A DNA stretch of 64,000 nt, taken from the NCBI RefSeq assembly GCF_963668515.1, contig NZ_OY764864.1, positions 1,240,001 to 1,304,000 of the forward strand, in the 5' to 3' direction. Shown piece after piece: positions 33,813 through 41,938 of this stretch. How positions within the stretch are numbered: position 1 is the stretch's first letter; the number at the start of each line of letters is the position of its first letter. The DNA comes from an uncultured Ilyobacter sp. (GTDB lineage: Bacteria > Fusobacteriota > Fusobacteriia > Fusobacteriales > Fusobacteriaceae). A program made the translations under genes and the position numbers. The notes under the pieces are model-generated. The model did not search any database and was not told the DNA's origin. It was given only the letters and a program-made list of their open reading frames with translations.

Positions 33813-35510
33813 ATGAACCGAGTGGGAAGGGAGGAACTAAAGGAAAAAATAGAATTCTTGGTTTCTAAAAACGGAGGTAACCGAGCAGCTATTCTGCCCG
33901 TGCTTGAGGTGATAAGCAGAGAATACGGTGAGATCGACCTCTATGCAATGCAGACATTGGCTTTTTTAGTCGGTATACATCCTAGTGAGGTATACGGTGT
34001 AGCGACTTTTTATAACTTTTTAAAATCTGGTAAAAAACACGGAAAATATGTCATCAGACTTTGCAGAACAATATCCTGTCATATGAAAGAAAAAGACCGG
34101 ATTGCTAAACAGCTAAACAATGAACTTGGAATAGAATTCGGAGAAATAACCTCTGACGGATTGTTCTCCCTAGAGTACTGCAACTGTCTGGGAATGTGTG
34201 ATCAGGGTCCCGCCATGCTGATAAATGATATTCTAATATCCAAGGTAAAACCATCTGACATACCTCTTATCATCCAATCTTGCAGAAGAGGAGTCGTAGG
34301 AAAGGAATATAAAACCCCTTTGGTATCCAAGGTAGTTAAAAAAGGTCCCCTTTTAGAGGAAAATTTTATCCCGGGAAGTGTTCTTATAGAAACAATGAAA
34401 AGAGATAAAAACAGTATTTTGGAAGACATCGAAAAATCAAATCTCAGAGGAAGAGGTGGAGCAGGCTTCCCCACAGGATTTAAATGGAGACTTGCAAAAG
34501 AGGAGAAAAAAGATAAGAAATTCATCGTTTGCAATGCAGACGAGGGAGAACCGGGTACTTTTAAGGACAGGTATATCCTCCACAAAAATTTTCAGAGAGT
34601 TTTGGAAGGTATGAGTATCGCCGCCTATGTAATAGGGGCTTCAAAGGGATTCATCTATCTGAGGGGAGAATATACTTATATTAAAGAAACCCTGGAAAAA
34701 GAGATTGAAAAAAGGCGGAAAGCCGGACTATTGGGAAATGAAACAGGAAAGGGCTTAGACTTTGATATTGAGATAAGAATGGGAGCCGGGGCGTATATCT
34801 GTGGTGAAGAGACAGCCCTTATCGAGTCCTTAGAAGGAAAAAGAGGGGAGCCCAGAAACAAACCTCCTTATCCTGTGGACACAGGTTTTATGAACTACCC
34901 GACCCTTGTAAACAATGTGGAGACATTTTTAAATGTAAATCTCATATGTGAAAAAGGTGTAGAATCCTTCGGCCAGTACGGAACCGATAATTCAAAGGGA
35001 ACAAAATTTTTTAGCATCTCCGGCGACTGTAAAAACGAGGGGATATATGAACTTCCCTTTGGAGTTACAATAGATAAAGTGGTGGATCTGGCAGAGGGTA
35101 AAAATATAAAAGCTGTACAGATCGGAGGAGCTGCAGGTGAATGTGTCCATAAAAACGACTTCTCAAAGCGGATAGCTTTTGAAGCGGCATCTACAGGTGG
35201 TTCCATAATTCTTTTTGACGAGAATAGGGATATGCTAGACATCGCCGAAAACTTCATGGAATTTTTTGTAGAGGAATCCTGTGGTCAATGCACCCCATGC
35301 AGAGAAGGTACCTATAGAATCCTAGAGGGTATAAGGCTTTTGAAAAAAGGTAAATGCTCTGTTACCTATCTGAATAAACTTCTCGAACTGTGTGAAACTG
35401 TAGAACTGGCATCTAAATGCGGACTGGGTCAGCTTAGCACAGTGGCCTTTAGGTCTATTGTGGAAAACTTCAAAGAGGAGATCCTGGGAAGACTCCCAGA
35501 GGAGGTATAA
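33813..35510 (+). CDS. Hydrogenase NADH subunit: NuoE/HydC-NuoF/HydB fusion
   Basis: Protein of 565 residues. Residues 1-150 are a whole NuoE/HydC unit with helical N-terminus and cluster cysteines CRTISC and CNCLGMC. Residues about 165-565 are NuoF/HydB: SNLRGRGGAGFPTGFKW (FMN/NAD), NADEGEPGTFKDRYIL, GAGAYICGEETALIESLEG, and the final cluster ESCGQCTPCREGT plus a later Cys. It lacks the extra C-terminal ferredoxin clusters of some HydB proteins. It probably oxidises or reduces NAD(P) for HydA, 4 bases downstream. A TATAAT box at 33695-33700 lies in a 240-base AT-rich leader. Confidence 0.93.
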   Translation: MNRVGREELKEKIEFLVSKNGGNRAAILPVLEVISREYGEIDLYAMQTLAFLVGIHPSEVYGVATFYNFLKSGKKHGKYVIRLCRTISCHMKEKDRIAKQLNNELGIEFGEITSDGLFSLEYCNCLGMCDQGPAMLINDILISKVKPSDIPLIIQSCRRGVVGKEYKTPLVSKVVKKGPLLEENFIPGSVLIETMKRDKNSILEDIEKSNLRGRGGAGFPTGFKWRLAKEEKKDKKFIVCNADEGEPGTFKDRYILHKNFQRVLEGMSIAAYVIGASKGFIYLRGEYTYIKETLEKEIEKRRKAGLLGNETGKGLDFDIEIRMGAGAYICGEETALIESLEGKRGEPRNKPPYPVDTGFMNYPTLVNNVETFLNVNLICEKGVESFGQYGTDNSKGTKFFSISGDCKNEGIYELPFGVTIDKVVDLAEGKNIKAVQIGGAAGECVHKNDFSKRIAFEAASTGGSIILFDENRDMLDIAENFMEFFVEESCGQCTPCREGTYRILEGIRLLKKGKCSVTYLNKLLELCETVELASKCGLGQLSTVAFRSIVENFKEEILGRLPEEV

Positions 35511-35514
35511 TACT

Positions 35515-37437
35515 ATGATAAACAAGTGTGATACAGAGAGCTGCAGAGTTCCTAAGACTGAGATGCTAAGAGACGCCTGCGAGGGGCAAGAGGAAGAGTG
35601 CAAGTTTGAGCTCATAGATATAGAAATAGACAACCATAAGATGCAGGTGGCTAAGGGTACCACCATATTAGAAGCTGCTAAGGGTATAGGGGTAAAAATA
35701 CCCACTCTCTGCAGCCACGATGACCTATGCCTTGCTGGAGTCTGCAGAATATGCTTGGTAGAAGTCGAAGGGTTTAAGACTCTTCAGGCATCATGTTCAT
35801 ACTCAATCTCTCAGCCTATAAAAATAAAAACAAATACAGCTAAGATAAGAAGAGCCAGAAGAAACGTTCTAGAGCTGATCCTTGCAGATCATGTGGGAGA
35901 ATGTTACTCATGTATGAGAAACGGAAAATGTGAACTGCAAGACCTTGCAATGGAATATGGTATAACCTCTTATCCCTACGGGCATGACAATATCAGGAAA
36001 AAAGGTGTGGACTTTTCAAGTCATGCAATAATGAGAGACCTAGATAAATGTATCCTCTGCAGAAGATGTGTGAGAAGCTGTATCGACCTGCAAGAGGTTG
36101 GAGTCTTTAGTGTAAAAGGACGGGGCAAGGATTCCACCATTACAACCTTCGGTGACAAACCCATGGATGAAATAGTGTGCATAAACTGTGGTCAGTGCAT
36201 AAACAGGTGTCCTACTGCTGCCCTCTATGAAAAAGATGAAAGTGAACTTGTATGGGATGCCTTAGAAACCGAAGGAAAACATGTAGTTATTCAGACTGCC
36301 CCTGCACCTAGGGCGGGTATAGGGGAGGAATTCGGACTAGAACCTGGGACCCCTATGACCATGAAAATGAATACTGCACTGAGACGTTGCGGATTCCAAA
36401 AGGTCTTTGACACCTGTTTCACAGCTGACCTTACAATTATAGAGGAGGGAACAGAACTTCTGAAAAGGCTCTATGACAATATAGAGGGTGATGGTCATAC
36501 AAAACTCCCCGTGTTCACATCATGCTCTCCAGGATGGGTAAAATACTTGGAACATTTTTACCCTGAATTTATTGAAAATCTTTCTACTGCAAAGAGTCCT
36601 CAGCAGATGTTTGGAACTATTATAAAAACTTATTATGCTGAAAAAAATAATATAAATCCTGAGGATATAGTAACCGTGGCTCTTATGCCATGTACTGCTA
36701 AAAAATATGAAGCTGGAAGACCGGAAATGTGCCAGTCGGGATACAGAGACGTAGATTATGGTATTACAACCAGAGAGATGGCAAAAATGTTTAAAGAGAC
36801 TGGAATAGACCTACCAAATATCGAAGATTCAGATTTTGATGACCCTTTCACAGGGGGTAGTGGTTCCGGAGTTATTTTTGGTGCTACAGGGGGAGTGATG
36901 GAGTCAGCTATAAGGACACTCTATGAGCTGGTTACAGGAGAAAAGGTGGATTCTCTTTTTGAACACGGAGATGTAAAACCTGTAAGAGGGTTTGAAAATA
37001 TAAAATCTCTTGAATTAAAGATAGACAGTGTAACAGAGGTTCCTGAGCTGTTAAAGGGTCAGCTTAATTCCTTTGAATTTCTAAAAAATCAAACTTTGAA
37101 AGTCGCCATATGTCACGGGACCTCAAATGCCAAAAGAGTCCTTGAGAATATTAAAAAGGGTGGGGAGTTCAGCAACTATCATTTTATTGAATTTATGGCC
37201 TGTCCAGGAGGCTGTCTAGGTGGTGGAGGTCAGCCCATCCCCACCAATGAAGAGATAAGGATTAAAAGGGCAAATGCCATATACAGCGAAGATAAAAAGG
37301 CTGCAGTTAGAAAATCCTACGAAAATCCTGGAGTTTTAGAACTTTATAAGAATTTTTTTAAAGAGGGTCCTGGAAAGGAAAAAGCTCATAAGTTACTTCA
37401 TACCCATTATAAAAAACGTGGAAAAGAGATCGTATAA
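35515..37437 (+). CDS. hydA: [FeFe]-hydrogenase catalytic subunit HydA
   Basis: Modular hydrogenase of 640 residues. After a short Cys-rich N-terminus comes a [2Fe-2S] domain (CSHDDLCLAGVCRIC), a His/Cys cluster (HVGECYSCMRNGKC), two [4Fe-4S] motifs (CILCRRCVRSC, CINCGQCINRCP), the H-cluster domain (TSCSPGWVKY, MPCTAKKYEA, MACPGGCLGGGGQP) and the small-subunit-like tail (KAHKLLHTHYKKR). TSCSP has Ser where the proton-relay Cys of the CpI enzyme sits. With the fused HydCB it likely forms an electron-bifurcating NAD(H)/ferredoxin hydrogenase. Start 35515 follows AGGAGG. Confidence 0.95.
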   Translation: MINKCDTESCRVPKTEMLRDACEGQEEECKFELIDIEIDNHKMQVAKGTTILEAAKGIGVKIPTLCSHDDLCLAGVCRICLVEVEGFKTLQASCSYSISQPIKIKTNTAKIRRARRNVLELILADHVGECYSCMRNGKCELQDLAMEYGITSYPYGHDNIRKKGVDFSSHAIMRDLDKCILCRRCVRSCIDLQEVGVFSVKGRGKDSTITTFGDKPMDEIVCINCGQCINRCPTAALYEKDESELVWDALETEGKHVVIQTAPAPRAGIGEEFGLEPGTPMTMKMNTALRRCGFQKVFDTCFTADLTIIEEGTELLKRLYDNIEGDGHTKLPVFTSCSPGWVKYLEHFYPEFIENLSTAKSPQQMFGTIIKTYYAEKNNINPEDIVTVALMPCTAKKYEAGRPEMCQSGYRDVDYGITTREMAKMFKETGIDLPNIEDSDFDDPFTGGSGSGVIFGATGGVMESAIRTLYELVTGEKVDSLFEHGDVKPVRGFENIKSLELKIDSVTEVPELLKGQLNSFEFLKNQTLKVAICHGTSNAKRVLENIKKGGEFSNYHFIEFMACPGGCLGGGGQPIPTNEEIRIKRANAIYSEDKKAAVRKSYENPGVLELYKNFFKEGPGKEKAHKLLHTHYKKRGKEIV

Positions 37438-37478
37438 AACTCAAGGGAGAAACCTTAAGGTTTCTCCCTTGAGTTTTT
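37437..37478. terminator. Strong terminator after hydA
   Basis: AAAACTCAAGGGAGAAACC pairs with GGTTTCTCCCTTGAGTTTTT around TTAA. It overlaps the hydA stop codon. Confidence 0.96.
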
Positions 37479-37577
37479 CTGAAAAAGCAAAAATATTCTT
37501 ATAGGATAAAACGGCCTAAGTTCTTTATAAAACCTTCTGAAAGTGATATAATAAAAAAAAACTTTAGGGGGATTTTC

Positions 37578-39065
37578 ATGCATAAAAAAATTATGATCCA
37601 GGGAACAGGTTCTTCTGTGGGAAAAAGCCTTGTGACGGCAGGTCTCTGCAGAATTTTTTATAAAGACGGATACAAAGTCAGCCCTTTTAAGTCTCAGAAC
37701 ATGGCTCTAAACTCTTTTGTAGATGAAGAGGGACTCGAGCTCGGGAGAGCCCAGGTTGTACAGGCTGAGATGGGAGGAGAGAGACCTAGGGCCTATATGA
37801 ACCCTATACTACTAAAACCCAATGCAGATGATCATTCTCAGGTTATATTCATGGGAAAGCCCTGTGGGAATGTAACTGCAGTAGAATATTTTTCTCAGAC
37901 AGAAAAACTGAGAAAAGTGGCTACAGAGGGATATGAAAAAATAAGAAAAAGCTATGATATATGTGTACTCGAAGGGGGTGGAAGTCCTGCAGAGATAAAT
38001 CTCAGAGAAGTAGACGTGGTAAACATGGGAATGGCAGAACTGGTAGATGCCCCTGTAGTTCTTGTTTCTGATATAGAAAGAGGAGGCGTCTTTGCCCAGA
38101 TATACGGCACAATAATGCTTTTAGACAAAAATGACAGAGACCGTATCAAGGGCATCATCATAAATAAATTCAGGGGAAATAAAGAGATACTAGACCCTGG
38201 AATTGAGATGATAGAGAAAAAATTAAAAGAAGATGGAGTGGACATACCTGTATTAGGAGTTCTTCCATATCTAGATGTAAAAATTGAGGAAGAGGATGTC
38301 CTGGCAAAAAAACTTACTGCAAAAAAAACTAAAAATGATATAACCATCTCTGTAATAAGGACTCCTAAAATGTCAAATTATACCGACTTTGATGTTTTTG
38401 AATTTTACGATAATGTGGCCCTAAATTACGTGGACTCTCCTGAAGATATAGGAGATGAGGACATGATAATAATTCCAGGAAGTAAAAATACTATAGGGGA
38501 TCTTATTTTTATAAAGGAAACTGGAATTTATAAAAAAATTATAGAGGAATCTCAAAAAGGAAAACTAATATTTGGAATCTGCGGTGGATTTCAAATATTA
38601 GGAAGTAAAATAATGGATCCTCTCTGCATAGAGACTCCTCTAGGAGAAGAAGATGGGCTAGGACTCCTAAATGTAACGACTACAATGGGAGAAGAAAAAG
38701 CAACCTATCAAGTAGAAAAAAAATTAATTAACTGTAAAGGCATCCTTGCCGGCCTTGAAGGTGCAACTGTAAAAGGGTATGAAATTCATCAGGGACAGAC
38801 AGAGGGAAAGGAAGAGATGTTTTTAGACGGAGAGCTCTACGTAGGAGTCTATAGAGAAAATATCATGGCAACCTATCTTCACGGAATATTTGACAATGGA
38901 GTCTTTACAAGGCATATTTTAAATTATCTGAGAAGAAAAAAAGGACTTAAAGAAAATAAAAATCTAATTGATTATGAAAAAGTCAAGAACATGGAATTTG
39001 ACAGATGGGAAGAGCATCTAAGAAAAAATCTGAATGTGGATAAAATATACGAGATATTAAAATAG
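37578..39065 (+). CDS. cobQ: Cobyric acid synthase CobQ
   Basis: Glutamine-dependent amidotransferase of 495 residues that amidates the b, d, e and g side chains of adenosyl-cobyrinic diamide. The N-terminal half is an ATP-binding dethiobiotin-synthetase-like domain (MIQGTGSSVGKSLVTAGLCR). The C-terminal half is a class I glutaminase-like domain with nucleophile Cys in FGICGGFQILG (about residue 335) and HG in TYLHGIFDN. It stands alone, without other cobalamin genes in the window. A cobalamin riboswitch downstream points the other way. Confidence 0.95.
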   Translation: MHKKIMIQGTGSSVGKSLVTAGLCRIFYKDGYKVSPFKSQNMALNSFVDEEGLELGRAQVVQAEMGGERPRAYMNPILLKPNADDHSQVIFMGKPCGNVTAVEYFSQTEKLRKVATEGYEKIRKSYDICVLEGGGSPAEINLREVDVVNMGMAELVDAPVVLVSDIERGGVFAQIYGTIMLLDKNDRDRIKGIIINKFRGNKEILDPGIEMIEKKLKEDGVDIPVLGVLPYLDVKIEEEDVLAKKLTAKKTKNDITISVIRTPKMSNYTDFDVFEFYDNVALNYVDSPEDIGDEDMIIIPGSKNTIGDLIFIKETGIYKKIIEESQKGKLIFGICGGFQILGSKIMDPLCIETPLGEEDGLGLLNVTTTMGEEKATYQVEKKLINCKGILAGLEGATVKGYEIHQGQTEGKEEMFLDGELYVGVYRENIMATYLHGIFDNGVFTRHILNYLRRKKGLKENKNLIDYEKVKNMEFDRWEEHLRKNLNVDKIYEILK

Positions 39066-39084
39066 GGGCATAGGCCCCTATTTT
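39058..39084. terminator. Terminator of cobQ (usable on both strands)
   Basis: AAAATAGGGGC and GCCCCTATTTT arms around a short loop. The symmetric A and T tracts mean it could also stop minus-strand transcription arriving from the cobalamin riboswitch. Confidence 0.85.
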
Positions 39085-39134
39085 AATTCCAAACAAAACT
39101 ATATATCATTTTATAAAAGAAGGCTTATTCAGTG

Positions 39135-39156
39135 GGGAACAGGTTATTGTTCCCCG
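39135..39156. other. Perfect 8-bp hairpin downstream of the orphan riboswitch
   Basis: GGGGAACA and TGTTCCCC arms enclose six bases, with no U-run. It lies in the 155-base stretch between the cobalamin-riboswitch terminator and the cobQ terminator, where no gene is found on either strand. It may be part of a small RNA read from the riboswitch promoter. Confidence 0.55.
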
Positions 39157-39218
39157 AGGAAGATATAAAAATGTCAATTTGACTTGATGGCAAAGATAAA
39201 GAAATATAATTTGAAATA

Positions 39219-39490
39219 AAAAATCTCCTATCAGGTGTCACCTAACAGGAGAAGTATAAAAAACACTACAATAAAATTATAATGTCTCTCACACTTCCCG
39301 TCCTCGCAGGCTAGCATAACTCTTTTCATGGCAGGTCTCCTGGCTTAACTTCAACCTAATCACAACCCTTCCCGGATAGTCCAGTGGTAACGTTGCTTTC
39401 GTCAGCTTCACAGTGGCGGGACCGCAGAGGATTAATACCTCACTTCCCTTTTAATCAATAAATCGAACCATAAAAGTATTATTCTTTTCA
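39219..39490 (-). promoter_or_regulatory. Cobalamin riboswitch with terminator and no downstream gene
   Basis: On the minus strand the aptamer core is clear: AAAAGGGAAGTGAGGT, CTGCGGTCCCGCCACTGT, and the B12 box AGCCAGGAGACCTGCC (39345-39330). P1 can form from CTTTTATGG and CCATGAAAAG. A terminator (CTCCTGTTAGGTG / CACCTGATAGGAG then TTTTTT) follows at 39250-39219. Next downstream on this strand is only 155 bases of non-coding sequence and then the antisense of cobQ. It therefore controls either an antisense or small RNA, a short peptide, or nothing. Confidence 0.93.
39231..39329 (-). CDS. Possible 32-residue peptide translated from the B12-box leader
   Basis: A 33-codon frame starts 7 bases after AGGAG, which is itself part of the conserved B12 box. 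It starts MKRVMLACEDGKC and ends with a hydrophobic stretch, FIVVFFILLLLG. The stop lies in the terminator stem. The apparent ribosome site could be fortuitous because the B12 box always contains AGGAG. Treat as a candidate only. Confidence 0.25.
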   Translation of the reverse strand: MKRVMLACEDGKCERHYNFIVVFFILLLLGDT

Positions 39491-39496
39491 ATGAAG

Positions 39497-39525
39497 ATAT
39501 TATCTCCATTTTATTGAAAAGTCAA
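39497..39525 (-). promoter_or_regulatory. Predicted promoter of the orphan cobalamin riboswitch
   Basis: On the minus strand, TTGACT (39525-39520) and TAATAT (39502-39497) with 17-base spacing, placed just before the aptamer. It suggests the riboswitch is transcribed by itself rather than being a leftover without promoter. Confidence 0.65.
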
Positions 39526-39727
39526 TATATAAAAATATAAATTTTATAATCTGACAGAATTAAAAATCTAAACTCCCTAAAACTCCTTTCATTTGATGGG
39601 TAGTAGTGATATAATTTTTTTGGTTAAAAACAATTTACCCCTATACGCATATAATGGTTAAATGCTAAAATATACATATTTATACTGCAAAATTTTTTTA
39701 CTCAATTTTATTAACGAGGTGATATTT

Positions 39728-40711
39728 TTGGAAATTGGAAAATTAAAAGCTTCTGACCTTGAGAAGCTCGTATTTAAAAATATAAAACATAGAAGGTCAG
39801 AAATACTAACAGATCCCAAAATAGGGGGAGATTGTGCCGTTCTTGACTTCGGAGACAAGGTGGCATATATCTCTAGCGACCCTATTACGGGCGCCACTGA
39901 AGAGCTGGGAAAGCTTGCTGTAAATATAAACTGCAATGATATTGCAACTGCAGGGATAGAACCTGTGGGACTTATGCTTACTATCCTGGCTCCAGAGGGG
40001 ACCAAGGCGGAGGATATAGAAAGAGTGGTGGCTGATGCCCATGCAGAGTGTGAGAAACTCAATGTATCAATCATGGGGGGGCACACTGAGATCACAAAAG
40101 TGGTAAACAGGATGGTTGTATCCGTAACTGCCATTGGGATAGGAAAAAAAGATGAATATACAAAGAGGGGGAAGGTTAAGCCGGGAGACTGTCTGATTCT
40201 CACCAAAGGAGCGGGTATAGAGGGTACCGGGATAATAGCCTATGAAAAGAGTGAAGAGATCAAAAAAAACCTGGGAGAACAGACTTTGAAAGAAGCTAAG
40301 AATATGCTGGACAAGATAAGTGTTGTGAGAGAGGGAATCATAGCATCATCTTATGTGAAAGGCATGCATGACGTAACTGAAGGGGGAATCCTAGGTGCAG
40401 TGTGGGAAGTAAGTGAATTCTACGGTTTGGGATCTGAGATTTACCGGGAAAAAATAAAAATCGCAGATTGTACAAGAGCTATCTGTGAGTATTTTAATAT
40501 AAATCCTCTGAAACTTATATCTAGTGGATCTATGCTTTTGACCGCCGACCCTCTAAAAGGGTCAGAGGTTGTTGAAATATTAAAAAGCGAGGGAATAGAA
40601 TCTCAAATTATAGGCAAATTTACAAAGGATAATTCCAAGTCTATAATTTCTGGAAATTTTATAGAAGAGATCTCAGAACCTGAAAGTGATGAATTATACA
40701 GAGTAGTATAA
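39728..40711 (+). CDS. AIR synthase-related protein (HypE/ThiL-like fold)
   Basis: ATP-binding protein of 327 residues with the PurM/AIR-synthase fold. It has DCAVLDFGDKVAYISSDPI (substrate and metal Asp residues), NINCNDIATAGIEPV, MGGHTEIT and the C-terminal HDVTEGGILGAVWE motif. It lacks the C-terminal PRIC-type Cys of HypE and the Cys/Sec of SelD, so it is neither; the precise reaction is unknown. TTG 39728, spaced 6 bases from GAGGTG, is the likely start. It is followed closely by an aminotransferase gene, suggesting a shared pathway. Confidence 0.75.
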   Translation: MEIGKLKASDLEKLVFKNIKHRRSEILTDPKIGGDCAVLDFGDKVAYISSDPITGATEELGKLAVNINCNDIATAGIEPVGLMLTILAPEGTKAEDIERVVADAHAECEKLNVSIMGGHTEITKVVNRMVVSVTAIGIGKKDEYTKRGKVKPGDCLILTKGAGIEGTGIIAYEKSEEIKKNLGEQTLKEAKNMLDKISVVREGIIASSYVKGMHDVTEGGILGAVWEVSEFYGLGSEIYREKIKIADCTRAICEYFNINPLKLISSGSMLLTADPLKGSEVVEILKSEGIESQIIGKFTKDNSKSIISGNFIEEISEPESDELYRVV

Positions 40712-40732
40712 AGACAAAAAGGGGGCAATAAA

Positions 40733-41866
40733 ATGAAAATACCATTTTTGATGACAGCTGGGCCTACTAGGGTGAGAGAAAATGTGAGACTGGCAAGAGC
40801 AAAAGAGTGCTCAAATCCGGATTTAGATCTCAATTTCTATGATTTCTATAGGAATTTATGCATAAAAATCGGTAAAATCATTGAGACCAAGCAGGATGTA
40901 AGAATTCTATCTGGAGAGGGTATCTTAGGTCTTGAAGCCGCCTGTGCATCCTTCACAGAGCAGGGGGACAGAGTCCTTGTATTAGATAATGGAATTTTTG
41001 GAGAAGGCTTTGGGGATTTTGTAAAAATATATGGTGGAGAGCCTGTTTACTTTAAGGGAGACAGAGAACACGGGATAAATATCTCTGATCTTGAAAAGTT
41101 CCTAAAAAAAGACAACGAATTTAAATATGCAACCATAGTTCACTGTGACACCCCCTCTGGAGTTTTGAATCCACTCAGGGAAATTTGTAAGGCCCTTAAA
41201 AAATATGGAATAGCAACAGTGGTAGATGCTGTATCTTCAATAGGGGGAGAAGAGGTAAAGGTCGATGAGTGGGAGATCGATATCTGTCTAGGTGCCAGTC
41301 AGAAGGTTCTCTCAGCACCACCGGGACTGACCTTTCTAAGTATCAGTTACACTGCATGGGAGATGATTGAAAACAGGGAGAGTCCCGTTGCCGGTTTTTA
41401 CTGCAACCTATTAATATGGAAGGACTACTATGAAAAGAAATGGTTCCCCTATACCATGCCTATAAGCGATATAGAGGGTTTAAATGCCGCCGTTGACAAC
41501 TATTTTTCAGAGGACACCATAAAAAGACATCAGATAATAGCTTCGGCCTTTAGAAAATCCATAGTCGAAGCAGGTTTAGAGTTGTACACAAAGGATTCAT
41601 ACTCAAATACAGTGAGTGTTATAAAGGTTCCTAAGGGTATTGATGAAAAAAAACTTAGAAAAAATCTCTTAGAAAAACACAACCTCATGATATCAGGAGC
41701 CTTCGGGTATCTTGAGGGAAAGGTAATAAGAATAGGTCATATGGGAGAAGGTGCCAGAGAGTACAGTGGATTTTATGTATTAAAATCCTTGGAAAAAGAA
41801 CTTATAGCCCAGGGATTCCAGCCAAAAAAATCTCTTACAGAGAATTTTATAAACATTCTTAAATAG
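40733..41866 (+). CDS. Class V aminotransferase (serine-pyruvate/alanine-glyoxylate type)
   Basis: PLP enzyme of 377 residues. The N-terminal FLMTAGPTRVRENV is typical of alanine-glyoxylate and serine-pyruvate aminotransferases. VVDAVSSIGG holds the PLP-pyridine Asp, and the Schiff-base Lys is in GASQKVLSAPPG (about residue 192). The C-terminal RIGHMGEGA motif is present. Likely substrates are small amino acids with glyoxylate, pyruvate or phosphonoacetaldehyde. It lies 21 bases after the AIR-synthase-like gene and is ended by a terminator. Confidence 0.88.
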   Translation: MKIPFLMTAGPTRVRENVRLARAKECSNPDLDLNFYDFYRNLCIKIGKIIETKQDVRILSGEGILGLEAACASFTEQGDRVLVLDNGIFGEGFGDFVKIYGGEPVYFKGDREHGINISDLEKFLKKDNEFKYATIVHCDTPSGVLNPLREICKALKKYGIATVVDAVSSIGGEEVKVDEWEIDICLGASQKVLSAPPGLTFLSISYTAWEMIENRESPVAGFYCNLLIWKDYYEKKWFPYTMPISDIEGLNAAVDNYFSEDTIKRHQIIASAFRKSIVEAGLELYTKDSYSNTVSVIKVPKGIDEKKLRKNLLEKHNLMISGAFGYLEGKVIRIGHMGEGAREYSGFYVLKSLEKELIAQGFQPKKSLTENFINILK

Positions 41867-41871
41867 TAAAG

Positions 41872-41914
41872 AAATAGAAAAACCGGCCTGGTTATTGGCC
41901 GGTTTTTCTATTTG
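41872..41914. terminator. Bidirectional terminator
   Basis: AATAGAAAAACCGGCC and GGCCGGTTTTTCTATT arms around 8 bases. It separates the aminotransferase gene from the converging RND operon. Confidence 0.95.
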
Positions 41915-41938
41915 AAAATTTAATAAAACTTAAATTTA

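Noticed and set aside
39658..40206. Minus-strand frame of 182 codons opposite the AIR-synthase-like gene
   Set aside because: It is antisense to a conserved protein, has no recognisable motif, and follows from the codon bias of the sense gene.
39728..40711. Naming the AIR-synthase-like gene selD or hypE
   Set aside because: It has the fold motifs but neither the SelD active Cys/Sec region nor the C-terminal PRIC-type Cys of HypE.
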